From NCBI RefSeq assembly GCF_034355335.1, contig NZ_CP136422.1, positions 1,181,001 to 1,245,000 of the forward strand: 64,000 bases of DNA, read 5' to 3'. This DNA comes from Blautia coccoides. Lineage in GTDB: Bacteria; Bacillota; Clostridia; Lachnospirales; Lachnospiraceae. The position numbers and the translations under genes were made by a program. This document shows, piece after piece, positions 36,317 through 45,424 of this stretch (position 1 is the stretch's first letter; each line of letters opens with the position of its first letter). The notes below the pieces were generated by a model that was not told the DNA's origin, did no database searches, and saw only the letters and a list, made by a program, of their open reading frames with translations.

Positions 36317-37003
36317 ATGATTGATTTAAAGGGCGTGAGTAAAGCATACAGTAAGGGCCAGCCGGCTCTTAACAATGTGTCGCTTCACGTAGAGAAGGGT
36401 GAATTTGTTTTTATCGTGGGCAACAGCGGCTCAGGTAAATCCACTCTGATAAAGCTGCTGTTGAAGGAACTGGATCCCACAAGCGGGTCTATCACGGTAA
36501 ACGGACAGCGCCTGGACAAGTTAAGACGGAGAAAAGTGGCAAAATACCGCAGGGGAGTCGGTGTTGTATTCCAGGATTTCCGTCTGCTTCGTGACAGGAA
36601 TGTCTATGAAAATGTAGCATTTGCGCAGCGGGTCATCGAGCGTCCCACACGTGTCATCAAAAAGCGCGTGCCTGAGGTGCTCACCTTAGTGGGCCTGGCT
36701 GAAAAATACAAATCCCGTCCGGACCAGTTATCCGGCGGTGAGCAGCAGAGGGTTGCCCTGGCAAGGGCGCTGGTGAACCGTCCAAGTATTTTGCTTGCGG
36801 ATGAGCCCACAGGTAACCTGGACCCTAAGAACTCTTTTGAGATCATGAAGCTGCTGGAGGAGATCAACGAGCGCGGTACAACCGTTCTTGTCGTTACACA
36901 CAACAGGGAAATCGTGAACGCATTTAAGAAGCGGGTGATTACCATGAAGAAAGGCGTCATTGTAAGCGACGAACAAGAAGGTGGATATCAGTATGAGAAT
37001 TAG
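36317..37003 (+). CDS. ftsE: Cell division ATP-binding protein FtsE
   Basis: FtsE with FtsX forms an ABC-type complex at the division site that activates peptidoglycan hydrolases rather than moving a solute. The 228-residue product has Walker A GNSGSGKST, signature LSGGEQQRVALARAL and Walker B ILLADEPTGNLD. GGAGG lies six bases before the ATG at 36317, and the N-terminus MIDLKGVSKAYSKGQPALNN fits the family. Its 3' end overlaps ftsX by 11 bases. Confidence 0.97.
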   Translation: MIDLKGVSKAYSKGQPALNNVSLHVEKGEFVFIVGNSGSGKSTLIKLLLKELDPTSGSITVNGQRLDKLRRRKVAKYRRGVGVVFQDFRLLRDRNVYENVAFAQRVIERPTRVIKKRVPEVLTLVGLAEKYKSRPDQLSGGEQQRVALARALVNRPSILLADEPTGNLDPKNSFEIMKLLEEINERGTTVLVVTHNREIVNAFKKRVITMKKGVIVSDEQEGGYQYEN

Positions 37004-37904
37004 TACAATAGCATACATATTAAAACAGGGTGTGAAGAACATCTGGAGAAACTTGAGATTCTCCCTTGCTTCTATCGCCACCATGTCCGCATGTATCTTT
37101 CTGTTTGGACTGTTTCTTGCACTGGTTATGAACTTTAGATATATCGTCCACACAGCGGAGGAAGGCGTAGCGGTTGTTGTATATTTTGACGAGGGAACAA
37201 AACAGGAACAGATTGATGACATCGGTCAGAAGATCAAGGCCCGTGAAGAGGTTGCGGATGTAAAATACATTTCTGCCGATCAGGCATGGGAAGAGTTCCG
37301 TGATGACTATCTGGGCGGCGACGAGGCACTGGCAGAGGGCTTCAGAAATCAGGATAATCCTCTCGCCAACTCAGCCAACTATCAGGTATACCTGAAGAAT
37401 GTTGAGGAACAGAGCCAGCTTGTAGAGTATATTGAATCTCTGGACGGCGTGCGCAGTGTCAGCCAGTCACAGTCAGCGGAGAAGACCCTATCCACGTTTA
37501 ATAAATTGATCGGATATGTGTCTCTGGCAATTGTATTTATACTGCTGGCAGTTGCATTCTTCCTGATCAGCAATACCATTACTATGGGTATTTCTGTGCG
37601 GCAGGAAGAGATTGGTATCATGAAACTGATCGGGGCAACTGACTTCTTTGTAAGGGCACCATTCGTCATCGAAGGTATCCTGCTGGGTATTGTAGGCGCG
37701 GCGATCCCTATGGGAATTCTCTATGTGCTCTATAATAAGGTGATCGAGTTTGTTATGACAAGATTCCATCTTCTGTCAGGATTCCTGCAGTTTTTGGATG
37801 TATCCCATGTATTCCGTATTCTGCTTCCTGTAGGTGTGGGACTTGGAATCGGTATTGGTTTCATAGGAAGTATGATGTCTGTAAGGAAACATTTAAGGGT
37901 ATAA
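36993..37904 (+). CDS. ftsX: Cell division protein FtsX
   Basis: FtsX is the membrane partner of FtsE, with four spans and a large extracellular loop that engages hydrolase activators. The 303-residue product has a first span near residues 27-50 (SIATMSACIFLFGLFLALVM), the extracellular loop to about 170 (VVVYFDEGTKQEQIDDIG), and three spans in the C-terminal third, ending RKHLRV. The motif RQEEIGIMKLIGATDFFVRA near 203 is the family signature. The ATG at 36993 is preferred to the GTG at 36981 that forms part of its binding site. Confidence 0.97.
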   Translation: MRISTIAYILKQGVKNIWRNLRFSLASIATMSACIFLFGLFLALVMNFRYIVHTAEEGVAVVVYFDEGTKQEQIDDIGQKIKAREEVADVKYISADQAWEEFRDDYLGGDEALAEGFRNQDNPLANSANYQVYLKNVEEQSQLVEYIESLDGVRSVSQSQSAEKTLSTFNKLIGYVSLAIVFILLAVAFFLISNTITMGISVRQEEIGIMKLIGATDFFVRAPFVIEGILLGIVGAAIPMGILYVLYNKVIEFVMTRFHLLSGFLQFLDVSHVFRILLPVGVGLGIGIGFIGSMMSVRKHLRV

Positions 37905-37937
37905 TTTATAAAGTACAGAAGAGATGCTGCTGAACAG

Positions 37938-37989
37938 ATGCTGCCTCCCCGTTGGCGGGAGGACTGTTTGGCGGTGTCTCCTTTTTATT
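37938..37989 (+). terminator. Overlapping hairpins between ftsX and the protease gene
   Basis: CCTCCC and GGGAGG form one stem (about 37943-37963). The same GGAGGAC can instead pair with GTCTCC at 37977-37982, which is followed by TTTTTATTTT. The second fold is terminator-like and the first would compete with it, so attenuation or partial termination is possible. Confidence 0.5.
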
Positions 37990-38014
37990 TTGAGTGTGGA
38001 AAGGAACTGAAAAA

Positions 38015-39196
38015 GTGGACAGAAAGAAATATATCAAAGGGTTTCTGCTGGGTGTTCTCTGTACGGTGCTGATAGGCGGCGGAGTGTCCGGTTATCTGTG
38101 GTATCAGAACCAGAAGGGGGTTGTGAATAATTCCACTGTGAAGAAGGCCAAGTTGATCGAGGGGATCATAGACGAATATTATCTGGAGGATATAGATAAG
38201 GAGGAACTGGAGTCCTATCTGTATAAAGGACTGGTGGCAGGACTTGGTGATCCTTATTCCGGATACTATACCTCGGAGGAATATACAAAGCTCAACGAGA
38301 GCACAGGGGGCGAATACCTGGGTGTGGGAGTAGTGCTTCAACAGGACGCCAAGACAGGGATCGTCTCCATTACCAGATGTTATGAGGGGGCACCGGGAGC
38401 CAAGGCAGGACTGCTGCCCGGAGACGTGATCTATAAAGTAAACGGGGAGACCACCACAGACAAGGAACTGACAGAGGTGGTAAAGATCATCAAAGCCTCA
38501 GAGGACAAGACAGCCCACCTGGAGATCGCCAGGGAGGGTGAGAGCGATTATCTGAGCCTGGATATTCCCCTGGAACATGTGGAAGTCCCTATGGTGGAGC
38601 ATGAAATGCTGGAGGACCACATCGGATATATTCAGATCTATGAATTTGCAGAGGTAACTGCAGCCCAGTATGAATCGGCATTTCAGGACCTGCAGAGTCA
38701 GGGGATGGAGCGCCTGATCGTGGATCTTCGCGACAATCCCGGAGGGCTGCTGATCTCCGTGTGTGATATTCTGGAGCAGATACTGCCAAAGGGTCTTATT
38801 GTCTACACAGAGGATAAGAATGGGGGCAGAAAGGAATATACCTGTGACGGGGAACATGAACTGCAGATCCCCCTTACCGTTCTTGTCAATGAAAACAGCG
38901 CCAGCGCGTCGGAAATCTTCTCAGGTGCCGTGCAGGATTACGGGATCGGAAAGCTGGTGGGAACTACCACTTATGGAAAAGGTATTGTGCAGATGCCCAT
39001 TCCTCTTACAGACGGAAGTGCGGTTAAGCTCACTATCGCCAAGTATTATACACCAAAGGGCCGCAATATCCATGGCACGGGAATCCAGCCGGATGTGGAG
39101 GTGGAGCTGGATGAAGGGCTCCGCCAGCAGGTGAAAATAGAGCAGTCAGAGGATAACCAGCTTCAGAAGGCGATCGAGGTGGTCAAAGGAATGTAA
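38015..39196 (+). CDS. C-terminal processing protease (S41 family)
   Basis: CtpA/Prc-type serine peptidases cleave extracytoplasmic proteins at exposed C-termini. The 393-residue product has an N-terminal anchor (FLLGVLCTVLIGGGVSGYLW, about residues 9-28), a PDZ domain near 95-180 (GVGVVLQQDAKTGIVSITRC; GLLPGDVIYKVNGE), and the S41 core. The catalytic serine is in NENSASASEIFSGA near 296 and the lysine in GTTTYGKGIVQM near 321. The GTG at 38015 with GGAAAGGA upstream is the likeliest start. In Firmicutes such a gene commonly follows ftsEX, as here. Confidence 0.93.
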   Translation: MDRKKYIKGFLLGVLCTVLIGGGVSGYLWYQNQKGVVNNSTVKKAKLIEGIIDEYYLEDIDKEELESYLYKGLVAGLGDPYSGYYTSEEYTKLNESTGGEYLGVGVVLQQDAKTGIVSITRCYEGAPGAKAGLLPGDVIYKVNGETTTDKELTEVVKIIKASEDKTAHLEIAREGESDYLSLDIPLEHVEVPMVEHEMLEDHIGYIQIYEFAEVTAAQYESAFQDLQSQGMERLIVDLRDNPGGLLISVCDILEQILPKGLIVYTEDKNGGRKEYTCDGEHELQIPLTVLVNENSASASEIFSGAVQDYGIGKLVGTTTYGKGIVQMPIPLTDGSAVKLTIAKYYTPKGRNIHGTGIQPDVEVELDEGLRQQVKIEQSEDNQLQKAIEVVKGM

Positions 39197-39266
39197 GGGG
39201 AATTCAGTTGAAGAGACGGCCGATTCGTGGTAAACTGTTTAAAATGGAAAGTGAGGGAGACAGCGT

Positions 39267-40136
39267 ATGAGTGATTATGTGATCATGACGGATAATACAG
39301 TGGATATGCCCTTAGCATGGCTGAAGGAACACCAGGTGGATTATCTCTGCCTGTCCTGTAATATGGACGGGGAGATTTATGACAAGGAGCATGTTATAGA
39401 GGATAAAGAATTTTACAGGCGTATGAGGGCAGGCTCTATGCCCACCACATCGCAGGTGAATCCCACAGCAGCAGAGGAGATTTTTGAGTCTGTGCTGAAA
39501 GAGGGGAAGGATGTTCTGTATCTGGCATTCTCATCCGGACTCAGCGGTACTTACAATAGCTGCCGTGTTGCGGTGGAAGAGCTTAGAGACTCCTATCCTG
39601 ACAGAAAGCTGGAGGTGATCGACACTCTGGCCGCGTCCATGGGAGAAGGCCTGCTTGTGTGGTATGCTGTTAAGATGAAGGAAGAAGGAAAGTCCATGGA
39701 GGAAGTGGCGCAGTGGGTCAAAGAAAATATTCTTCATACCGGTCATGTCTTCACTGTGGATGACTTAAACCATCTATACCGTGGCGGACGTGTGTCAAAG
39801 GCAACAGCGGTTCTGGGAACACTGGCGAATATCAAGCCTATGCTCCATGTGGACAATGAAGGAAAGCTTATACCAGTTGGAAAAGTCAGAGGACGGAAAA
39901 AATCCCTGGCAACCCTGGTGTCCATGATGGAAGAGAGAGTGGGAACTTACCGGGATAAAAATGAGATCGTCCTGATCAGCCATGGAGACTGTGAGGAAGA
40001 CGCGGCGTATGTGGCAAAGCTTGTAGAAGAAAAGTTCGGCATTACAAATGTAATGATGAACCCTATAGGAGCCACGATCGGCGCCCATGCCGGCCCGGGT
40101 ACGGTGGCACTGTTTTTCCTTGGGGAATACAGGTAA
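39267..40136 (+). CDS. DegV family fatty-acid-binding protein
   Basis: DegV proteins (FakB-type) bind a fatty acid and, with a FakA kinase, present it for phosphorylation. The 289-residue product starts MSDYVIMTDNTVDMPLAWLK, has the fatty-acid pocket motif PTTSQVNPTAAEE near 59-71, LAFSSGLSGTYNSCR near 88, and the C-terminal GATIGAHAGPGTVALFFLG. Length is normal. GAGGGAGA precedes the ATG. No FakA gene is in the window. Confidence 0.95.
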   Translation: MSDYVIMTDNTVDMPLAWLKEHQVDYLCLSCNMDGEIYDKEHVIEDKEFYRRMRAGSMPTTSQVNPTAAEEIFESVLKEGKDVLYLAFSSGLSGTYNSCRVAVEELRDSYPDRKLEVIDTLAASMGEGLLVWYAVKMKEEGKSMEEVAQWVKENILHTGHVFTVDDLNHLYRGGRVSKATAVLGTLANIKPMLHVDNEGKLIPVGKVRGRKKSLATLVSMMEERVGTYRDKNEIVLISHGDCEEDAAYVAKLVEEKFGITNVMMNPIGATIGAHAGPGTVALFFLGEYR

Positions 40137-40170
40137 TGTATTAAATCTTTTTTATTATTTCATATAGCGC

Positions 40171-40199
40171 TTGACAGTTTTCTGCAAGAGAAGTTAAAC
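40171..40199 (+). promoter_or_regulatory. Possible promoter of the HD-GYP regulator gene
   Basis: A consensus TTGACA (40171-40176) is followed after 17 bases by TTAAAC, a weak -10 match (40194-40199), about 115 bases before the start codon. Confidence 0.35.
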
Positions 40200-40312
40200 T
40201 GATAGAAGTGAAGGATTTACCAAGGAAAAAGTGTATGAAAGGATTAATGCACGATGGACAATAGACATGGGAGTTCTTCTGAAGTCTTTCGGGAGGAGGC
40301 ATTGGGGCGTTT

Positions 40313-41365
40313 ATGAACAACAGACAGACAATTTTGATTGTAGATGATGTGGAAATGAACCGTGCGATTTTGGATGCTACCTTTTCGGAAGATTACAGAA
40401 TCTTAGAAGCTGAAAACGGAAAGCAGGCCATGGAGCTTATCATGGAGCAGCAGGACAGGCTGGCCGCCATACTGCTTGACGTAGTTATGCCTGTTATGGA
40501 TGGATTTGAAGTGCTGGAAGAGATGCAGAAGCTTGAGCTGACGCATAAGATTCCTGTCTTTTTGATAACAGCAGAGAACTCTCAGGAAGTTTTAAAAAGA
40601 GGGTATGAACTGGGTGTTGTGGATATTATCGGAAAGCCGATCATTCCCTTTTTCATCCGCCGAAGGATCGGCAATGTAATACGGCTCAACAACATTGTGA
40701 ATGAGCAGGAAGCGCTGCTGAGGGAACAGGCCCAGGAGATACGGGAGCTGAACAGTTCTATCATCGAGACGCTCTCCACGGCCATTGAGTTCAGGGACTG
40801 CGAGTCCGGTGAGCACGTTACCAGGATTCGGGACTTGACGCTCATTCTTCTGCGGGTCATCAAGGAGATGGACCCGTCCTGCTGTATTGAGGAGGATGAC
40901 CTGCCAATAATAGCAGATGCCGCAGTCATGCATGACGTGGGTAAGATCGCCATTCCTGACGGCATTCTCAACAAGCCGGGCAGGCTTACAGCGGAAGAAT
41001 TTGAGATCATGAAGACACATACCATACGTGGCTGTGAGCTTCTGGACAGTGTGCCGCGGTTCCGCGAGAACCATGTGTACAAATATGCGTATGATATCTG
41101 CCGCCATCACCATGAAAGGTGGGACGGACGGGGATATCCGGACGGGCTGAAGGGAGATGAGATATCTATTCAGGCACAGGTGGTGTCTGTGGCAGATGTC
41201 TATGACGCCCTGGTCAGTGACCGTGTATACAAAAAAGCATATCCCCACGATACAGCGTATGAGATGATACGCAATGGGGAATGCGGCTGCTTCAGTCCTC
41301 TCTTGATGGAAGGACTCAGCAGAGCCAAGGATAAGATGAAGGCTCTCTATCAGAGAGAAAAATAA
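40313..41365 (+). CDS. Response regulator with HD-GYP output domain
   Basis: The 350-residue product has a receiver domain (TILIVDDVEMNRAILDATF; acceptor aspartate in AAILLDVVMPVMDGFEV near residue 60), a linker helix, and an HD-GYP phosphodiesterase domain. This has HD in AVMHDVGKIAIPDGILNK near 210, ICRHHHERWDGRGYPDG near 265 and SVADVYDALVSDRVYKK near 290. HD-GYP domains hydrolyse cyclic di-GMP, so this could be the output for one of the orphan hybrid kinases in the window, though none is adjacent. GGGAGGAGG lies 14 bases before the ATG, a rather long spacing. Confidence 0.93.
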   Translation: MNNRQTILIVDDVEMNRAILDATFSEDYRILEAENGKQAMELIMEQQDRLAAILLDVVMPVMDGFEVLEEMQKLELTHKIPVFLITAENSQEVLKRGYELGVVDIIGKPIIPFFIRRRIGNVIRLNNIVNEQEALLREQAQEIRELNSSIIETLSTAIEFRDCESGEHVTRIRDLTLILLRVIKEMDPSCCIEEDDLPIIADAAVMHDVGKIAIPDGILNKPGRLTAEEFEIMKTHTIRGCELLDSVPRFRENHVYKYAYDICRHHHERWDGRGYPDGLKGDEISIQAQVVSVADVYDALVSDRVYKKAYPHDTAYEMIRNGECGCFSPLLMEGLSRAKDKMKALYQREK

Positions 41366-41417
41366 AAAGGCGCATCCGCGCCGGCGCTGTCAGGGCACCG
41401 GGCGGATGTGCCTTTTT
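41364..41417. terminator. Bidirectional terminator between convergent genes
   Basis: AAAAAGGCGCATCCGC pairs with GCGGATGTGCCTTTTT (one G-T pair), with A-run and T-run on either side, between the HD-GYP regulator and the AraC-type regulator. Confidence 0.85.
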
Positions 41418-42390
41418 AATGGGATACAGGTTCTTTTAAATGGCGGTAACAACGGGGAGACATGCCGTAGCGGGCCTTGAATATTTTGTAGAAATAACTG
41501 AAATTGTGGTATCCCACATGCAGGCCGATATCTGTCACAGTGAGGGAAGTATTCCGGAGCAAGTGGGCTGCCTGGTTCAGTCTTTTTTCCTGGAGCAGAT
41601 CCTTGTAATTTTTTCCTGTCAGCCGCTTGATGACGCGGCTCAGCCAATAGAGATCATAGCCCAGTTCCTGGGCCAGCGCGGACAGTTCCCCGTCGCTGTA
41701 GTGCTCCTCGATATATTGGAACACTGTGAGCAGCAGCTCCTGCTCATAATTTTCCTGTCCGATCTCAGCTTTGTCAATGTAATTCATGAGCTGCAGAAAG
41801 AGCAGGCCCATGGTGACTTGGTTGGAACTGCGCTTGTTGGGCTGTTTGTTGTGCAGCGTCCAAATGAGATTTTCCACAAGGTTTTGGATCGGTAGGATAT
41901 CCGCAGCTTTAAAGTGAAGATAATGGATATTCTGGCTGCCGTTCTTCAGACACTCGATGATAAAGGTGCGCAGCATATTGTCCTCTGTGCCGATCATACC
42001 AAGGGGCTGGCCGAAAAATTCCGGCAGGATGATAAAATTAACGGCAATGTCGTCATATCCCGCGGGATATATTTCCTGGGTGGCAGTCTGGCTTAAAAAG
42101 AGGAGTTCCCCGGTGCCCAGAAGGACCTCTGAGCCGTTTATCAAGTGGCGGGTGCTGCCGGAGCACATATATATCATTTCCACGTAGTTGTGGTTATGCT
42201 TGGGAAAGTGGACAAAACGGGTATGGGGACGGATCTCCAGGAGCTTTCCGTGTTCCAGAAGTTTTTTGTTGTCAATGGTCATGGAGTGTTCCAGATTGTA
42301 GAGGGAGGGATTGATACATTTCTGCCCGTCTAACAGGGCCTGTTCCTCCGCTGTTATTTTTTTCAGTTCCTTCAGAAGTTCTTGATTCAT
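41416..42390 (-). CDS. AraC family regulator of the rhamnose operon
   Basis: The 324-residue product has an N-terminal cupin-like sensor (HFPKHNHNYVEMIYMCSG near residues 62-79; ELLFLSQTATQEIYP) and a C-terminal double helix-turn-helix from about residue 225. The latter contains LSALAQELGYDLYWLSRVIK and LTVTDIGLHVGYHNFSYFYK, then FKARYGMSPRCYRHL. It is divergent from rhaB with a 199-base intergenic region, the usual layout for a RhaS/RhaR-type activator, though sequence alone does not prove the sugar. Three TGCAA motifs in that region may be its sites. Confidence 0.9.
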   Translation of the reverse strand: MNQELLKELKKITAEEQALLDGQKCINPSLYNLEHSMTIDNKKLLEHGKLLEIRPHTRFVHFPKHNHNYVEMIYMCSGSTRHLINGSEVLLGTGELLFLSQTATQEIYPAGYDDIAVNFIILPEFFGQPLGMIGTEDNMLRTFIIECLKNGSQNIHYLHFKAADILPIQNLVENLIWTLHNKQPNKRSSNQVTMGLLFLQLMNYIDKAEIGQENYEQELLLTVFQYIEEHYSDGELSALAQELGYDLYWLSRVIKRLTGKNYKDLLQEKRLNQAAHLLRNTSLTVTDIGLHVGYHNFSYFYKIFKARYGMSPRCYRHLKEPVSH

Positions 42391-42489
42391 GGTATCCCCC
42401 CTTATGATCCGATCCGGCAGTGCGGCGTTTTCCTGCTCTTGTCTGTGCGGAGCAGTTCTGACTTTATCTTAATACGGTGGAGAAAAAAA

Positions 42490-42530
42490 TGCAATCGGCA
42501 GACTGCAAATAAGGTTATAAAATTATGCAA
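42490..42530 (+). promoter_or_regulatory. Possible AraC-type binding region upstream of rhaB
   Basis: TGCAA occurs at 42490, 42504 and 42526 (contexts ATGCAATCGG, CTGCAAATAA, ATGCAAACAG). The spacing of 14 and 22 bases is loose, so this is only a candidate for the divergent regulator. A TAAGAT hexamer near 42563 may be the rhaB -10. Confidence 0.35.
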
Positions 42531-42589
42531 ACAGTGTACTTTTTCTTTCCCTCCTTTTTCGTTAAGATAGAGGCATAAGGAGGTGGAAA

Positions 42590-43993
42590 ATGATGACGGA
42601 ATATTATCTTGCAGTGGACATCGGAGCGTCCAGCGGACGTCATATTCTGGGGCATATGGAGCAGGGCCGCATGGTGATGGAGGAGATCCATCGCTTCCGC
42701 AATGGGCTGACCATGAAAGACGGGGAGGCCTGCTGGGACCTGGAGCAGTTATTTGAGGAGATCAAGACAGGACTGAAAAAGTGCGGAGAGTCCGGGAAGA
42801 TACCTGTGAGTATGGGGATTGATACATGGGCTGTGGATTTTGTGCTTTTGGATGAGAATGGCAGGGTTCTGGGCAATACGGTGGGATACCGGGATAAGAG
42901 AACAGAGGGGATGGACCGTCTGGTCTATGAAATCCTTCCGGAAAAAGAACTGTATAGAAGAACAGGGATCCAGAAACAGATATTCAATACCATTTATCAG
43001 CTCATGGCAGTGAAAGAAAAGCATCCGGAGTATCTGGAAAAGGCCGACGCCATGCTGATGATACCGGATTATTTTCAATTTCTGCTGACCGGAAGGAAAG
43101 CGGCGGAATACACCAATGCCACTACCACACAGCTTGTAAGCCCCCGTACAAAGGACTGGGATATGGAACTGATTGAAATGCTGGGATACCCCAAAGGGAT
43201 TTTCCAATCTGTGCAAGATGCGGGTACGGTGCTGGGCGGCTTTACAGAAGAGATACAAAGAGAAGTGGGATTTGACTGTCAGGTTATCCTGCCGGCTACC
43301 CATGACACGGGTTCCGCGGTTTTGGCTGTGCCGTCAAAGGATGACAAAGCTTTATACATAAGTTCAGGCACCTGGTCTTTGATGGGGGTAGAGCTTGGGC
43401 AGGCGGACTGTACGGAGAAAAGCCGGAGGCTGAATTTTACCAATGAAGGCGGTTATGCTCACAGGTTCCGTTACCTGAAAAATATTATGGGGTTGTGGAT
43501 GATCCAGTCCCTCAAAAAAGAACTGGGAGATGTCTATTCCTTTGCAGAGCTTTGTCAAATGGCAGAAAAAGAGGAGATTCCGTCCCTTGTGGACTGCAAT
43601 GACGGCCGTTTTCTGGCGCCGGTGTCCATGACAAAGGCTGTGCAGGAATACTGTGAGGAGACAGGGCAGCAGGTTCCGGTGACCCCGGGACAGCTTGCAG
43701 GGGTTATTTACAGAAGCCTTGCAGACTGCTATGGGAGAACAGTTGGTGAGATTGAGGAGATGACAGGCATACAATACAGACATCTCCATGTAGTAGGCGG
43801 CGGAGCCAACGCCGCGTATCTGAATCAGCTCACTGCTTCCAGTACCAGAAAAACTGTTCTGGCAGGCCCAACGGAGGCCACTGCTGTGGGCAATCTGATG
43901 GTGCAGATGATGGCAAAAGGCGTTTGGATAGACTTAAAAGCAGCCAGGCAGTGTGTCTATGACTCTTTTGAAATTCAAGTATATGAGCCGTGA
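42590..43993 (+). CDS. rhaB: L-rhamnulokinase
   Basis: Rhamnulokinase phosphorylates L-rhamnulose with ATP. The 467-residue product has the FGGY-kinase N-terminal phosphate motif (YYLAVDIGASSGRHILG), MGIDTWAVDFVLLDENG near residue 74, a HDTGSAVLAVPS motif near 238, and the C-terminal HVVGGGANAAYLNQLTA near 401. Length is normal. AAGGAGG lies six bases before the first of two adjacent ATG codons. It begins the rhaB-rhaA-rhaD operon. Confidence 0.96.
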   Translation: MMTEYYLAVDIGASSGRHILGHMEQGRMVMEEIHRFRNGLTMKDGEACWDLEQLFEEIKTGLKKCGESGKIPVSMGIDTWAVDFVLLDENGRVLGNTVGYRDKRTEGMDRLVYEILPEKELYRRTGIQKQIFNTIYQLMAVKEKHPEYLEKADAMLMIPDYFQFLLTGRKAAEYTNATTTQLVSPRTKDWDMELIEMLGYPKGIFQSVQDAGTVLGGFTEEIQREVGFDCQVILPATHDTGSAVLAVPSKDDKALYISSGTWSLMGVELGQADCTEKSRRLNFTNEGGYAHRFRYLKNIMGLWMIQSLKKELGDVYSFAELCQMAEKEEIPSLVDCNDGRFLAPVSMTKAVQEYCEETGQQVPVTPGQLAGVIYRSLADCYGRTVGEIEEMTGIQYRHLHVVGGGANAAYLNQLTASSTRKTVLAGPTEATAVGNLMVQMMAKGVWIDLKAARQCVYDSFEIQVYEP

Positions 43994-44106
43994 AGATGAA
44001 AAGTAACGGCAGCAGTAACGGCAACAGGAACAGAAAAGGTGCACTGTCTGTACGGAGTGTAAAGACACGGGACAGCTGCGGTGACCATAAAGTCAGGAGG
44101 AAAAAT

Positions 44107-45360
44107 ATGACTACAGCACAGAGATATGAATCAGCCAGGGAAATTTATAAAAATATGGGGGTGGACACAGACAAGGCAGTGGAGACACTGAAAAACATCC
44201 ACATTTCCATGCACTGCTGGCAGGGGGACGATGTACAGGGATTTGACCACGAAGGTCCTTTGTCCGGCGGTATCCAGACAACAGGAAATTACCCAGGAAA
44301 GGCCAGAACACCGGAGGAGCTGATGGAGGACATTGACAAGGCTTTGAGTCTGATCCCGGGAAAGCATAAGCTGAATCTGCATGCCAACTATGCCATTTTT
44401 GAGGACGGCTGTTTTGCGGACAGAGATGCCTTAAAGCCGGAGCATTTTAAGAGATGGGCAGAGTTTGCAAAAAAGAGAGGTATGGGCATTGATTTTAATC
44501 CCACCTTCTTTTCTCATGAGAAGGCGGAGAGCTTTACCCTCTCAAGTCCGGATGAGGAGATCCGTCAGTTCTGGATCCGCCATGGACAGGCCTGTATCCG
44601 CATATCCCAGTATTTTGCAGAGGAGCTGGGTCAGCCCTGCGTCATGAATATCTGGATCCCGGACGGCTATAAGGATGTGCCGGCTGACCGTCTGTCCCCA
44701 AGAGCCAGGTTCAAGGATTCTCTTGATCAGATATTGTCCGTTGACTATGACAGATCAAAAGTCTATGTGTGCCTGGAATCAAAAGTATTTGGCATCGGCA
44801 TGGAGTCCTACACGGTTGGTTCCAGCGAATTCTGCATCAACTATGCAGCCAACAACGGGATTTTAAGTCTCATGGACAACGGGCATTATCATCCCACAGA
44901 GGTGGTTTCCGATAAAATTCCGGCTATGCTCTTATTTAATGAGAAACTGGCCCTGCACGTGACAAGACCGGTGCGCTGGGATTCCGATCATGTTGTGCTC
45001 TTCGATGACGAGACAAAAGAGATCGCAAAGGAAATCGTGAGAAACGATGCCATTGACAGGGTATTTTTAGGACTTGATTTCTTCGATGCCAGTATTAACC
45101 GCGTCAGCGCATGGGTGGTGGGAATGCGGAATATGCAGAAAGCATTTCTGTTTGCCCTGCTTCAGCCAAACAACAAACTGAAAGCACTGCAGAACAGCGG
45201 CGCCTTCACAGAGCTTATGATGCTCCAGGAAGAGCTGAAGCTGTATCCTTTCGGGGATGTATGGAATTATTTCTGTGAACAGTGCGGCGTTCCTGAGAAA
45301 GAGGACTGGTTTAAAGAAGTGCAGCAGTATGAAAAAGAGGTGCTGAGCAAACGTTCCTGA
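44107..45360 (+). CDS. rhaA: L-rhamnose isomerase
   Basis: This metal-dependent isomerase turns L-rhamnose into L-rhamnulose. The 417-residue product has the family N-terminal part (ISMHCWQGDDVQGFDHEG near residues 38-55), HANYAIFEDG near 98, GIDFNPTFFSHEKAESFTLS near 128 and the metal-binding LMDNGHYHPTEVVSDKI near 255. AGGAGG precedes the ATG at 44107; a longer frame from 43990 lacks a family N-terminus. The gap after rhaB is 113 bases with no terminator. Confidence 0.96.
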   Translation: MTTAQRYESAREIYKNMGVDTDKAVETLKNIHISMHCWQGDDVQGFDHEGPLSGGIQTTGNYPGKARTPEELMEDIDKALSLIPGKHKLNLHANYAIFEDGCFADRDALKPEHFKRWAEFAKKRGMGIDFNPTFFSHEKAESFTLSSPDEEIRQFWIRHGQACIRISQYFAEELGQPCVMNIWIPDGYKDVPADRLSPRARFKDSLDQILSVDYDRSKVYVCLESKVFGIGMESYTVGSSEFCINYAANNGILSLMDNGHYHPTEVVSDKIPAMLLFNEKLALHVTRPVRWDSDHVVLFDDETKEIAKEIVRNDAIDRVFLGLDFFDASINRVSAWVVGMRNMQKAFLFALLQPNNKLKALQNSGAFTELMMLQEELKLYPFGDVWNYFCEQCGVPEKEDWFKEVQQYEKEVLSKRS

Positions 45361-45424
45361 AAAAGCGCAGACACGCCCAGACAAGGAGAGAAATCCTCAG
45401 CACAATACAGAAAGGAACAGAAAA

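Noticed and set aside
42526..42539. Catabolite-response (cre) element before rhaB
   Set aside because: TGCAAACAGTGTAC lacks the central CG of the usual cre consensus; I kept only the TGCAA repeats as a weak regulator-site candidate.
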